Assembly: GCA_032719365.1 (NCBI GenBank)
Contig: CM064874.1
Location: 34,954,716 to 35,018,715, forward strand
Direction of reading: 5' to 3'
DNA from: Prinsepia uniflora
Lineage: Eukaryota; Streptophyta; Magnoliopsida; Rosales; Rosaceae
DNA length: 64,000 bases
Shown piece after piece: positions 21,062-33,097 of the stretch (positions within the stretch are counted from its first letter, which is position 1; the number at the start of each line of letters is the position of its first letter). A program made the translations under genes and the position numbers. The notes beneath the pieces are model-generated. The model did no database searches. It was not told the DNA's origin and saw only the letters and a list, made by a program, of their open reading frames with translations.

Positions 21062-23890
21062 TATCAAGGCCCATCCCTAATCCTGGGGGATTAGGGACTA
21101 AACCCTGCTCCCGTCTGACAACCCAAAAACGAAAAACCAAAACAGCCTCACGAAAACCACAAATTACATTGCCAGACGCAGGAGAATTTAAAACATCCCA
21201 GAGTCAACGGTTATACAGAGCATAGTACCAAACAAAGGAAAACAAAGCTGATACACAGAGTACACGCACAATGAAAAATTGGAAACACTCCGGGAAAACT
21301 CTCGAGTATTCTATGCCTCCGACGCTGCCTCAACGTCAACTCCCGCGCTAGCTCCACGACCTGGAGGGCAATTTAAAACAGAAAGTGTGAGTGGACCATA
21401 AAGAATGAAGGTTCAAAAACCATTTCATAAACAAACCAGGGTTTGGCCCTTCGTTTTGAAAACATGCATGCATAACCCAATTTCTGAAAACAATTATAAA
21501 TCATATCATTTTCATCATGGAAACCACAGCAACATAAACACAGTATGCTAAAAGTTATAAAACATTAACAGTAAAACAGAAGATACCAATATAATCATCC
21601 GATCAAACCTGTTGGATCTATCCGAGTCTTTAAACTCCCGAGTCTTTAAACTCAATCCAGACCTCAATAATATCCGAGTCTTTAAACTCAATCCGGGTCT
21701 TTAAACCCAATCCGGGCCCGTCCCCCGTCAATCACAATGTCCGGGTCTTTAAACCCAATAATCAGATCCAGCAAATCCAATCCAAAACCATTTGAAAACA
21801 TTTTCTAAATCCATATCCAAACCCGAATCCGAAATCACTGGCCCGAAGCCCTTCCGGCATCCAGAACCGTTATTCTGAACCCAAATCCGGAATTCCACTT
21901 TTCAACTTTAAAACCAAATTCCGCTTTCCGAAATCCGATTCTAAAATCGAACACCTCGCTTACTAAATCATGTCTTAATCCATTTATAACCATTGAAAAT
22001 CACTTATCATTTGAAATCCCAAATCATGGCATCGAAATCCGAATTCAAACCTTTCTCGTAAAACGTGCTGAAAACCGTACTTTCTTGAAAAACGTGCAGT
22101 TAAGTAAAACAGTTATAGCATATTCAGTAAACATCAAATCACATATAAAACCGTAAAACAAGAAATTAAAAGCAGTTATGCATGCTCAGTTATAGAGAAG
22201 GGGTCCACTCACAGATACCGGGCACGTCACTCGCGTCCCGAACGTCCTGCAAGTTCCTCGACCTCCTCGGGGATTCCCGATCCTATCACAAGTCACCATA
22301 CTACGTCACTAACACGTTAACGAAAGTTCTCCTAATTCCCCAAAAAATTCCCCGGATTCTAAACGTAATGAACCGAGACCGTAAACCTTCAACCTCGTAG
22401 AACTAACTCAATTCGACGTCCGATTAACCCGAAACCTATCTCAAAAGACTCGTTACAACTTCTAGACCAAAAACCTAGTTGGAAGTTTCCCCAGAAACCA
22501 CCGCACGCGCCTCCACGCGCCGCCCAAAATGGCTGCGCGTGGGCCTCACGCGCCTGAACAGAAACACTGTTCATCTTCAACCTCGAGTAGTCACGGTTCT
22601 GGATCGGCGTGGCCGGTTCTCCGCCGTCCGCCGTCCGTTTCCTTCCTTTTTCCTCCCCTAGCTTCGTCCTATCCTAAGCAATTCAATCCAACCTTAAAAA
22701 CTCGACATGACGACCTAAAACACACCTCCCTAACTCGAACCCGAAACCTCCCAAAAGTCTGTTCCACAATCCGACCACCCGTAAACTTCCCCTTCAAGGC
22801 TTCACAACTAGAAGCTCCCTAGGGACTCACTGAGTCAACTAGCACTCACCAAACCCCTCGAATCGACCCCAAACTTCACGACTCAACGTCTGAACCTAAA
22901 CTGGAAAACAGAACATTTTAAGGAAATTATGGAATTACCTGTGCTCAGGCCGCCACCGTGAGCTCCGTCGTGCCCACTCGACTCCTCTAGTCCTCCTCCG
23001 TCCTCTGGACACCACCACCAGCCTCGATTGGTCAATTACACGACAGCACCACCGCCAACACCCTCTCTATTTTTCTGAGAACTCTCACCTCTCACACACC
23101 CGAACTCACTTCAGTGCAACCCACACACTCACTAGTCTCACCATCTCTCACTGCTCTCACTTACTGAATTAACAAAACTCACACTCTCACCCAGCAACTA
23201 ATCGATTTCACCCCTCTGCCCAGTCTCTGTTCTTCTCTCTTTGAACACGGCTACAAATATTAAACACAATTTTAATTCATGCCCGTGCACCCTAGAACCC
23301 ACTACACACACCCCACGTGTCCTCAATCCAATGGTCCCAATCCAAAATATCCCAATTAGCACTGCACACTTGTCCTCATCCTATTTGCACAAATCCCAAA
23401 GCACCCAAAAGACCAAAATGCCCCTATGGTTAAAATTACCGTTTTGCCCTTCACCGTTCTAGACCCGTATCTCGATCGTCCGAAGTCCGATTAAAGCATG
23501 TCACCTGTCGTTGAACTCAGGACGACGAGATCTACCTCACGGTCCTCGGTCTACGTATAAAAACCCTATCGTACGAAAAGTCAACTTTTCCCCTTCGTTT
23601 ACCTAAATTACAGTAATGCCCTCAACCATCCGAACATCATAACTTCCTCCTTGGATGTTGGAATCGGGCGTGCCACCTGTCTACGAATTCGTGACGTCCC
23701 GAACTACGTCTCGGTCACTGGTCAATATCCAATTGACCGTCCAAACTAAAAGTCAACATTTTACCCAAACTAGGGGTAAAATCGTCATTCTACACTAACG
23801 AGTCAAACGTAACCAACTAAACCCCGATTAAGCTCACTAATCCGTTACTAATGACTTCCTTAATCCTAACTCCCGGGACGGGTCGTTACA
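21062..23890 (-). repeat. B 5' LTR (right copy)
   Basis: It starts TATCAAGGCCC (left copy TGTCAAGGCCC) and ends GTCGTTACA before the duplication GGAAC. The inner inverted pair GTGAGTGGAC (21387-21396) and GTCCACTCAC (22203-22212) is perfect. The hairpin array at about 21621-21760 is shorter than in the left copy. Confidence 0.92.
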
Positions 23891-23895
23891 GGAAC

Positions 23896-24594
23896 GTCCT
23901 CGAGTGCCTGAAGATGATGATCCGCCAGAATGTCCTCCCTTCGAGTCCCGATGGCCCGAGAATCCCATGTGTGGGCGATCACGTAGCCGTGGCTCCCCCG
24001 CAGCTTGCTGCCGTGCCCGGAGTCTATTCTCGAAACTCGTTGCAACATCTGTCAGTTCCTCATAGTAGCAAAAGGAGTCGAAGTCACCATCGCCTGTATC
24101 TCTGGTCGTAGGCCCCACTCGAATCTGCGACAACGGTCATCCTCGGTGATCTCGAAGGCCTCAGCGAAGCGAGACAACATGAGGAAGGTCTCCACATACT
24201 CTGCCACAGTCTGGTCTCCCTGCTGGAGTTGCAAGAACTCTGCCTCCCAGGCATTACGAAACGACCTCGGATAGAACTGATTGAGAAATCGCTCCCAGAA
24301 GGTCTCCCAAGGAATGGTGTGAACGGTCCAGCCGACCAATACAAGGTTGTGCCACCAACGGTAGGCGCTCCCATCCAGTAGGAATGTCGCCAGTACCACA
24401 CGCTCCTCAGGTGGGTAGTGCATGACCTCAAAGATCTTCTCCCAGCGGTCGATCCACTGGTGTGCTTCCTCGGGGTCGGTCCCCCCGTTAACGATCGTGG
24501 CACCCAGGCGCTGGGCCCGCTCAATACTCGCAGTGTCCCCATTCCGTCTAACTTCCTCATCAGCACGTGTATGGTGATTACGTCGGGGAGGCAT
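23896..24594 (-). pseudogene. A gag N-terminal part (capsid)
   Basis: It starts at ATG 24592-24594 with MPPRRNHHTRADEEV, the usual chromovirus Gag start; an in-frame ATG at 24613 is an alternative. The capsid is readable: RWEKIFEVMHYPPEERVVL, SAYRWWHNLVLVGW, WERFLNQFYPRSFR, AEFLQLQQGDQTVAEYVETF, CRRFEWGLRPEIQAMV. A frameshift near 24055-24065 moves the tail (ELTDVATSFENRLRARQQAA) to another frame. The sequence then ends at the duplication GGAAC where B is inserted. The remainder is at 8662-9287. Confidence 0.9.
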
Positions 24595-24692
24595 ATCAAA
24601 ACTTTTAAGAGGCAAACGAGTTAAAAGATGTCAAAAGCGACAATGTACAAAGTACAATCCGCTAACCTAATACACTAATTGCTAATCCTAGT

Positions 24693-24704
24693 GCTCTGAT
24701 ACCA
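24693..24704 (-). other. A primer-binding site (tRNA-iMet)
   Basis: GCTCTGATACCA on the + strand lies three bases from the 5' LTR of A. Confidence 0.9.
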
Positions 24705-24707
24705 AGC

Positions 24708-27313
24708 TGACAAGACCCGTCCCAGTCCCAATGGGACCACCTGGGGATGTGTCCCACTCCCTTCTGACAACGACTCCAAACATACCAAAATTACCCTTAT
24801 ATGAAAACTAAATACTCAAATTTAATAAATAACGTGCAACAACATCATTCAGAGTGATAGTTGTCAGACAAGGGATAATACAATAACAAAATGTGAGCAC
24901 AATAGTTAGAGTACATTATTTGGTGCTCAACCTACCCACTAAGGGGTGTACAGGTGCACAACGAATAAACTAAGCTTCTTCCTCCTCCTCCGGATCCTCC
25001 TCTAATTCCGTGTCACGGCCTGGAGGGGTCAGTAAAACATTTAAAGAGTGAGTGGGCCGAAAATAAACAGGTTATAAATCTGTTTCATAATAAAGTAAAT
25101 CATAAGGTTTTACCCCTCCGTTTTTCAAATCTTGCATGCACTGAAAACATAGTATCATAATAAAATCATAACCACATAATCATAATAATAATCGAAAGGA
25201 AAAACTAACATATTAGTGCACTGTAAAATCCAACCCAAATGATGTCACGGTTCTAAGGCTACGTGTTGCCACTGAGGGTCTCACACCCAAGACTCCCCTA
25301 GGTACATCAGTGCCCGTTATCCCGGTCACTGCTCGAGGTATACGAACATGCCTTCCTGAGAGTAAGCAACCCAACGGGGGTTAACTTCACTCAGTCAATG
25401 CCCCGTGACTACTCCAGGGTCCACCTAGGGCAACGACCCTCCCTGTAGGAGACAAGATAGAAAGGTAGGAAGGTATAGTACAATAACAGTATAGTTTACC
25501 ATATGTCCCCAGGACATACTTGAACACAGTCCACATATAATCCAGATGGGTCTCATGCCCTAAACATCATAAGAAGAAATATAAACAGTTCATATAGTAC
25601 TCATCTAAATCATAAGTGGAAATAGTAAAACAGTTTATGCATGCAAGCCTTTTATAAATCAAACAGCCCACTCACGCTCGGTCCCTGCTGCTCAACGACC
25701 GCTAAAACCTGTATTCACATATCCGAGAGTCACTAAAGGACCCCACTACTTCAATACTAAAACCCTAGAACAGATTCGTCCCGAAAACATAGCCCGGGCC
25801 CTATTCTTGAGGCTTCAAACCCCATTTTAACTATCCTAACGATCTCTGATCGACACGAAACCACCACCATTGGATCCGTATTGTCTAAACTTTGAAAATG
25901 GTACGGGTCCCACCAAAACTTATGTTCACACATACCCCCACGCACCTGGTCAACGCGTTGGTCAACGCTGCTACAGTGTTGGTGACGTCACCATGACGTC
26001 ATCTCTTACACATGTCAGATGACACGTGGCATGCTCTGGTTGGCCCCTGATCTGATAATTTCTGACATGATGATGTCATCATGAGGTCACTGCTGATGTC
26101 AGCATGATGACGTCACCAGTGCTACAGTATTGGGTCAACCCATTTCCTAAAACCGGGTCGCCGTTTGACCCGCGGCTTGACCCGTTTCCACAGTCCATTT
26201 CCAGCCACCATTTTCGACAAGGTTTGATCCTAAAGGGTCGTCTAGGTTTGTTCTATGGATCTAGATCCTCAAAACTGGTAAAACGACTGTGAAATCATAC
26301 CTGGGCTTCGAAGAATTTCACGGCTCAACCCTGGTCGTCTTCTCCAGCTGTCTCCTCCGTCTCAGTCGTCCAAACCAGTTCCTCTGAGCTTGTCACTGTC
26401 CCTAGAGTATGTCTCAAACCAAAGAGTCGAGCCCTAGACGTTAAAATGGATCTTTTTCGAACTGGGAAGGAAAAAGGTTCTCTCTGGCTTTGGGAGTTAC
26501 CTCCGCCTTGTCGTCGTCGTAGCTTGCGTCGACCATCTCGTCGTCTTCCTGGGTTCCTCACGGTTCTATCTGGAGCTCCGTGCAAGTCGAGGGGATTATG
26601 GGAGGTGGTGCGGGCTTCCTGGATCCAATTTCCTCTGTTTTGGGTCTGGGGATTTCTGGGTTGTTCAGGTAGGGAGGAAGGAAGATGGAGGTGCGTGGTG
26701 CATGGTGGAGCTGGAGAGGATGATGGTGCAGGTGACGGTAGTCTGGTGGTGAGGAGGTGGTCGGTCTGGTCGTTTGGGCAGATAGAATTGAAGGGGTTTG
26801 TTCGCTGTGAAGGGAAAATGTGTGTGTGTTTCTAAGAGAGATAGAGAGATGGGATCATGCATGAGAAGGAGAAGGAAGATGAAATGGAAGGCCTGGATGT
26901 ATTTGGGCAGATAGATCAAGGGTTGGGATTAAATGAAAGTGAATTAATTATAAAAAATGGACCAATAGGCTTATAGGTCTACTTTATTGGAATAGTGCAC
27001 ACTACTTGTCACTCATCCAATGGCTTAGTTTAAAATTAGGGTTTTGCATAGATTTCAATAATTAATTAATATTTTAATGTTTGCTCCCGGTTCGTAAATT
27101 CCGCTAAAATACTTCCGTGACCATAACTTTTGCATACGAACTCCGATTTCGGTGTGCCGCCTGTCTACGGTTTCGTGACGTCCCGATCTACGTCATAGTC
27201 ATGGGTCAAAGTCCAAATTCTTTCCCGGGTCAAAAGTCAAAGTTTCCCCCCCTTTAGGGGCAAAATAGACATTTCACATTAAAATATTAATAATCACGGT
27301 TCGGGTCGTTACA
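24708..27313 (-). repeat. A 5' LTR (right copy)
   Basis: The + strand runs TGACAAGACCC...GTCGTTACA and it pairs with 3070-5523. It is longer than the left copy, mainly because of a segment at about 25690-25830 missing there. The inner inverted pair is perfect but carries a matched double change: GTGAGTGGGC (25048-25057) and GCCCACTCAC (25666-25675). Confidence 0.9.
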
Positions 27314-28354
27314 CCTTAGGCCTTAGAGGTCGTATCAAATTTGATTCACCAGCGGAATTTGCTTGATGATCGGGTAGGCCAATAATGGCATGGATGAATA
27401 TTATGAGATTGGACTCGGAAGGAATCAAGATTGGACTCGAGAGGAGTCGAGACAGGAAAAATGGGACTGAAAGTGAGTCAGGATATTGGTTAGGACTCGA
27501 GATGAGTCATGGTAATGTATCAGGGCTCGGGATGAGCTGTAAAGGTTGAAATATAACTATGATTTTTGACACGACCGACCATTGATTGAGGAATGTTTGG
27601 CACCAGGGATGCCAAGGATTGGAATAGGGCCAGATACTGATGGTTTATGAATTTATGGATTGGAATTGTTTAACCCTGTTTACGAGACTTATGGAATTGG
27701 ATGGGTCGTGTCAATTTCACTTAGTGATTGAAAGTTCGGGCAGAGACCCGTAGTTCACAGAGAATTGGACTTAGGAGATGGTCCAGTGCAGTGGGATGCC
27801 AGTTGGGTCCACTGGTTGATAAAATGTTAAGGTTAATTGTTGTTCATAATTGTAAGTCGTCTGGTCACATCATAAAGAAATGGTTATATTGATTGATAAA
27901 GTGATATGGCACTATTGGGATGCAATGGAGCAGGGATTGGCTCCTGCAGTGATGGTTGATGTGACAGGCGGGGGAAAAGTTAGTAGGCTCGTGCTAGACC
28001 GTAGGGGGCGTGGTCAGTTGGGACCACATGCCCGAGGATTGCAGTCACATGGCAGGAGGCCTGAGTGGCCTCTGAAATGGTGATATGGATATAAGTTTGA
28101 CCAGGACGTATGTATTTTGTAGGTCCCGGACTATCCACTTTTCCATGTCTTGAGATTGTACATTGGACGGATACGAAGATGTCCGTGATTGGTTAAGGTA
28201 TGGCAGTCTGAGCTACGGATGTGATAAAAATTGATGATATTTATGTGGTAACTTTGGTAAGGTAGTTATATATGGTGAAATTGGTGAGACCTAAGGGGGG
28301 TAGACCTATCGATGTGAGGCTACCCAGGATGACATGTGTTATTCACCTAGTGGT

Positions 28355-28520
28355 CGACTTGGGGTTTTCTTGGACTTGGATGATTTGGATGTAATCCTTG
28401 GGATGGATTGGTTGACGACTCATGAGACCTCTATCGCGTATGTCGATTAGAGAGTGATATGTGGAGTCCAAGATTACCAGAGATTGTATTTCAGGGAGAC
28501 TCGAGGATGTTACCCTCTAG
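28355..28520 (+). pseudogene. D protease C-terminal remnant
   Basis: One frame reads GVFLDLDDLDVILGMDWLTT followed by HETSIAYVD, a stop, and RVICG. DVILGMDWL is the conserved C-terminal part of the Ty3/gypsy retropepsin (DVILGVDWLS in A). The upstream active-site region is not recognisable and stops flank the segment. Confidence 0.65.
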
Positions 28521-30626
28521 AATGATATTGAACCTCACAATCGATGGACTGTTGGTATGAGGTAATCAAAGTTCACTGGTCAGATGTGTGGTATATGTGA
28601 TTAGTATATGAGATGCCTAGTAGTGGTTGATGATGTACAGATTCTGGAATATGTTTTCTGAGATTTTGTCAGAATGAGATATTGAGTCTATGATAAAGAT
28701 CATGTTGATTATACGAGTTATTGCTCGGACACCTTGGTATGTGGCACCTATGGAGTCATAAGGACTGAAGGTGCAGTACACGATTTGGTAGATACGGGTT
28801 CATTCGTCTCAGTGTTGCCATGGGGAACCCAGTATTTCTTATGCGGTAAAAGGATGATGGTCTAAGCTTACATGTCAATTATGGACAACTTAACAAGGTC
28901 ACAGTATGGGATAAGTATCCATTATCATGAGCGAATGATTTATGGTTCTGTTGGAACCATGTGATTATTGGGCCTAGTGAGAGTGGTCAACAGGGTGATG
29001 ACTAACAGTCATGAGTGAAAGAGAAAAATATGATGTCCGGATTTTGTGCCTAAGGTTATCCAATGGTCATGCCTTTGGATGGGTAAATGAACCGAGTATG
29101 TTTGTGAGATGATGAGTCAGGTATTCTGACCATATTGGGATGGTGTATGGTACCATGACTGAGGATTGATTGGTGTACTCACATGTAAGATGGACATGTG
29201 ATATACTGGACAGTTGTATTGAATACCCTCAGAAAGAAAAATATATGGTTGAATAAGTGTTAGGTCTGGTCGACCAGAGTAGGTTTGTGGAACATATACT
29301 AATGACAGTTGGGATTAGTGTGAATCCCAGGATAAATAGATGTATTGGCCAATGGAAACTGTCATGGGGAAACATGAGTTGTTTTGAGATTGGATGGACC
29401 ACAGAGGATTGTAGAGGGGTTCTCTACAATGTATTTTTAGTTATGGTGATTGACCTGAAAGGAGGTCAGAGTTTTTGGAAATGAAAATTGAAATAGAATG
29501 ATTACAAGTGGAGAAGCAATGACTTTTGTTCGATGTGACCCCTTTTGTGTGCATAGTGATACGTCTCTAAGAGATTTTGGGATTTGGTGAGGGGTACTTT
29601 GGTAGCATAGGGCTGGGATTGCCGATGCTAACTGAACCCTCAGGAGTTTTACTTTCCTTACATGATTTGAGATCGACCATAATGACCCATGAATCAAGTA
29701 TGCAGAGGTCATACCCTGGAAAGGAATGTACGAGTACTGTATCGACCGTTAGGATTTGAAATGATTGATAAGCATAAAAGCTTAATGTGTGATGAGGCGA
29801 TGGTCAGGATACATGGAGATTATGGACGCATTGATGAGTCAGGTATCATTCGTGGGGAGGCTAACAAGATAGCCGGTCAAGAATTAACATGTTTGACCAT
29901 GTAAGGATAGGTGAAATCCTGTTATTGATGGAACTCCATAGGATTGGAGTGGTACACGTTTTTTGATCATTTGGACTATTGGAGTCCATCTGCAGGATCA
30001 TACTTGGTGTATGATGTGGATGGAGTCGAGGTTAAGGAATGGATATGATTTACAATATCGTATGAATAATTGTACTGCGTGCTAGTTATTGGCAAGAGGT
30101 AGGAATTAGTGAGGCCTGTAATGATAAATACAACAGAAGGAAACGGTCAAATTATGAGATTGAGTGACCCTGGAAAAAAGGGTATGTAGTGATTGACTTA
30201 ATGAGGGGAATGAGTTCCGGATTTATTGAACCTTATGTGATTATTGGCCTGGTGGCTGGGTGGCATATGTATGATAACTTAAGCCGTTGTACCATGTCAT
30301 GAGTGGATGACATGTGATTGGGATGATAACACTGGTACTTGTGATTTTTGGATTGTATATACTCGGACGTTGAGCGAGGCTCGGTATCCCGAGTAAGCTT
30401 GGATATGACTGCCCGTGGGGCAGGGGTTACAGAGAGATATATGTCCCGATGTTGACCTGGTGACGGGGACTGGATTGTCGAGTTTCCATAAGTTTGGTTA
30501 TGACTTATATCCGGTTGAACTAGAAAGGTATGAGGTTGATAATGTTTCGAGTTCATATGAGACATATTTCGTCAGGGAAAAGAGCATGGCACTTAATGAT
30601 TGGAATTTCGAGGACGAAATTCTTTT

Positions 30627-30638
30627 AGGGGGGTAGGT
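30627..30638 (+). other. D polypurine tract
   Basis: AGGGGGGTAGGT directly precedes the TGTAACAACCC start of the 3' LTR and follows TTTCGAGGACGAAATTC. Confidence 0.85.
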
Positions 30639-33083
30639 TGTAACAACCCAGAAATTCGAAAAAGGAAAATTTGGAAAATTTGAAGGAAATGGCGATTTTG
30701 CTCCTGGAATAGGGCGAACGATTGAATTTTGGTTCGAGCGGTCAAACAGACTTTGACCGATGACTGTGACATAGTTCGAGACGTCACAAGTTCATAGACA
30801 GGTGGCGCGTCTGATTCTGACATTCGAGAAAAAAGTTATGATGTTCGCAAGTTTAAGGGTAATTTGGTAATTTGATTAAAAAGGGGCCATTTGTTGACTT
30901 TTTGATCGGGACCTTGTTTGGACTTTCCGTAAGTACCGTTGAGTAGGTCTCGAGACGCTGAATCTGTAGACAGGCGGCATGCGTCAATCGGGGTTCAGAT
31001 GGAAAAGTTACGAACCTCGGAGTGCTAAGGGCATTTTGGTAATTAGCCATGGAAGGACGTTTTGGTCAATTGTGTTTTATAGCTTATTAAGTGACATCTG
31101 TCACGGGTAGGATGTGGATTAGTGGCTTAAGTGATGATGGTGCAAGTGATTGGATGGTGTGCATTCAAATTGAGAAAACAAACAAATCGTGCAAGTGTGT
31201 GTATTTGTGAAGGACAAAACAGAGAATGAACACGTTTCATCGTTGATCTCAGGTGACAATGAATCCTTAGTCTGGGATTGTGAGGAATTAAATGAATTCT
31301 AGAGAGAAAAACGAAAGGATATCGAAGGATGAATGATGGGCTTCGAATGCAGTTGTACCCAGACTCAAACCCGAAAACCCTTGATAAACCTTCAGATTGA
31401 AATTTAAAATTTGTGGCCATGTTCAAGTAAAACGATACTATTAGCTTAATCAATTGAAGAAATCGACCAGAAATTTACAGGATTGAATTGGGTCGAACAC
31501 GCGGGTTGCAGACCCGTTTAACAGAGAAACGAGTGAAGACGGTAACTGTAGAAGTTACTGTAGCAGGCGTGTGGACTCACGCGCAGCCGCTTGAGGCGGC
31601 GCATGTCGGCGCGTGGGCACGAATACCGAGGTGAGGTCAACATGAAACTTGTCCTATTTAATGTAACGAAAATTTTGGCACTGGTTTCAGGGAAATCAGA
31701 CACCGTTTCGATATTGTTTCGAGGGTCTGAAGGTTTATGTTACGTTTAAAATACGTATTTAAATCCTGAAAAAATTGGGGAAAATTATATGTGGTATATT
31801 GGAGTGTTAGTGACCCTTGATAATGATTTTCGGCAGGAATGGTGACTTCCGGAATTTACGGAAAAACGTGCAGCTCGAAAAGCGAGCGATATGGACGGGG
31901 TTTGAGTGGACTTTTGTTTTCTACCCAGAATGCATGCATATATGTTTTAAATGCTTTATGATATGATTTGAAATGCTTTGGGGCACGATTTTCAAGAAAA
32001 CTATGAAATTTTTGTTTTGGGGAAGGCCCGGAATTTGAGATTGGTTTTGACTCGGATTATGAGTCGGGAAATGATTTGATGGATTTATAGTGAAAATGAT
32101 TTGCATGGATTTACGTGAAAATGATATTTTGGGCTTGAGACCCAATTGGACAGTGATTTTGACTCGGATTTGGAGTCACATGTGAATATGATGAAATTGA
32201 TGATTTTGATTTATAAAGAGAATTCTGGACACTGTTTTTATGATGCATTTGTGGAACTTACTTTGTGAAAGCTATGTTTCGGGCAGAGGCCCTGTTGAAG
32301 TGGTTTTTATTTGATTTGAGATTTGAATGGCTTTAAAATGAAATTACTGGATTTGGTGACTGTTCCACATATACCATCGTGTGTGATTTGATGGTCTCCT
32401 CCAGACGTCGTAGATCCTGTAGTAGTCACGATCCACTGCTTGGACATGAGTAGCTCCGAGGGAGGCTCAGTCTCAGGAGTGTGAGATTATGATGATATCC
32501 TCCAGACGTCGTAGATCCTGGAGATGATATCACCCCAGACGTCACAAATCCTGGGGAGGTACTCGGACATGAGACACCTGAGTTGCACGCGTTACATTGA
32601 TATCGTGACGGGTTACTTGGATATTGAGATTGGATATTGAGGATTGGTGGCATTATGATTTATTGATATTTGTGTCCAGATACTTTATATTATGAACTAA
32701 TTTGATGAACAAGAGTTTCATGGACCATGGGAAAACATGTTTTGATTTTATCGGTCCACTGTTCATACTTGATTTATTTCACACTATGACTCATGTTTTA
32801 TGATATCCATGCATGTTTGTGAAACTGGAGGGTAAGAATGTATTTTGCTAAATGTATTTCTAAAACTTTGTTTTGTCCACTCACACTTTTTCTGTTTTAT
32901 TGACCCTGCAGGTCGTGGCGCGATGATCGAGGCTATCCGAGAGGTGGGGGACATGAGTGGGCACAAGTACGGTTATCCCTTGTTTAGCAAGTGCTGAGGG
33001 TAATTTCAGAACTTCAGTTGATTTGTCAGACAGGAGCAGGACCGGGTATGGTTATCTATGTCCTTCGGGGACGAGTCCTGTCA
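30639..33083 (+). repeat. D 3' LTR, complete
   Basis: It runs TGTAACAACCC...CCTGTCA. From about 31638 on it matches the 5' copy at 1170-2721. The inner inverted pair is TTGAGTGGAC (31902-31911) and GTCCACTCAC (32875-32884). Hairpins with the ACGTCGTAGATC loop lie at about 32398-32556. The target duplication next to it would be AGAAT (33084-33088), but the other copy is outside the window. Confidence 0.9.
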
Positions 33084-33097
33084 AGAATGTGTTCTAT

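Larger units (their letters stand above)
9288..23890 (-). mobile_element. Element B: LTR element with gag but no pol (TR-GAG type)
   Basis: B lies on the minus strand inside the gag of A, flanked by a perfect 5-bp duplication. It has two LTRs of about 2.85 kb, a tRNA-iMet primer site (21048-21059), a polypurine tract (12148 on) and a gag with capsid and zinc knuckle. Without element C its internal region is only about 1.8 kb, with no protease, RT or integrase. Plant elements of this form are known as TR-GAG and need the enzymes of a relative to move. The short non-coding segments between gag and polypurine tract resemble the internal DNA of C. Confidence 0.9.
3070..27313 (-). mobile_element. 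Element A: Tekay/Del-type chromovirus with gag-pro-pol, interrupted by B
   Basis: This is a complete but decayed Ty3/gypsy element on the minus strand. Both LTRs are present, with a tRNA-iMet primer site next to the right (5') LTR, a polypurine tract next to the left (3') LTR, and the order gag, protease, RT, RNase H, integrase, chromodomain. A perfect 5-bp duplication CCTTA flanks it (3065-3069, 27314-27318). Element B is inserted in gag. Without B the element is about 9.6 kb, a normal size for this clade. Nonsense codons and frameshifts show that it is inactive. Confidence 0.93.
27319..30638 (+). other. D internal DNA after insertion A, heavily decayed
   Basis: About 3.3 kb contains only short interrupted frames. 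A protease remnant is recognisable at about 28355-28520. The last codons before the polypurine tract (ALNDWNFEDEILLGG, 30589-30633) look like the end of a chromovirus pol. I cannot see RT, RNase H or integrase motifs. Most of pol is either deleted or decayed beyond recognition by eye. Confidence 0.6.
1170..33083 (+). mobile_element. Element D: old Ty3/gypsy element hosting the nested A/B/C insertions
   Basis: D has a 5' LTR remnant, a tRNA-iMet primer site, a gag start, decayed internal DNA, a polypurine tract and a complete 3' LTR, all on the + strand. Its internal region is split by element A at the target CCTTA (3065-3069 and 27314-27318). Its 5' LTR is itself cut by LTR E, so the true left end is outside the window. 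Without A, the internal region is about 3.7 kb, too short for a complete gag-pol, and it is full of stops. The LTR start TGTAACAACCC and the end of the internal region (NFEDEILLGG before the polypurine tract) resemble Tekay/Del chromoviruses. Confidence 0.8.

Noticed and set aside
24084..24599. A 171-codon minus-strand frame overlapping the A gag
   Set aside because: It is the wrong register: the overlapping frame 24052-24615 shows the capsid motifs.
28789..28815. VDTGSFVSVLP-like protease active site in D
   Set aside because: It lies downstream of the DVILGMDWL segment, the wrong order for one protease. No flanking similarity is seen, so I treat it as chance.
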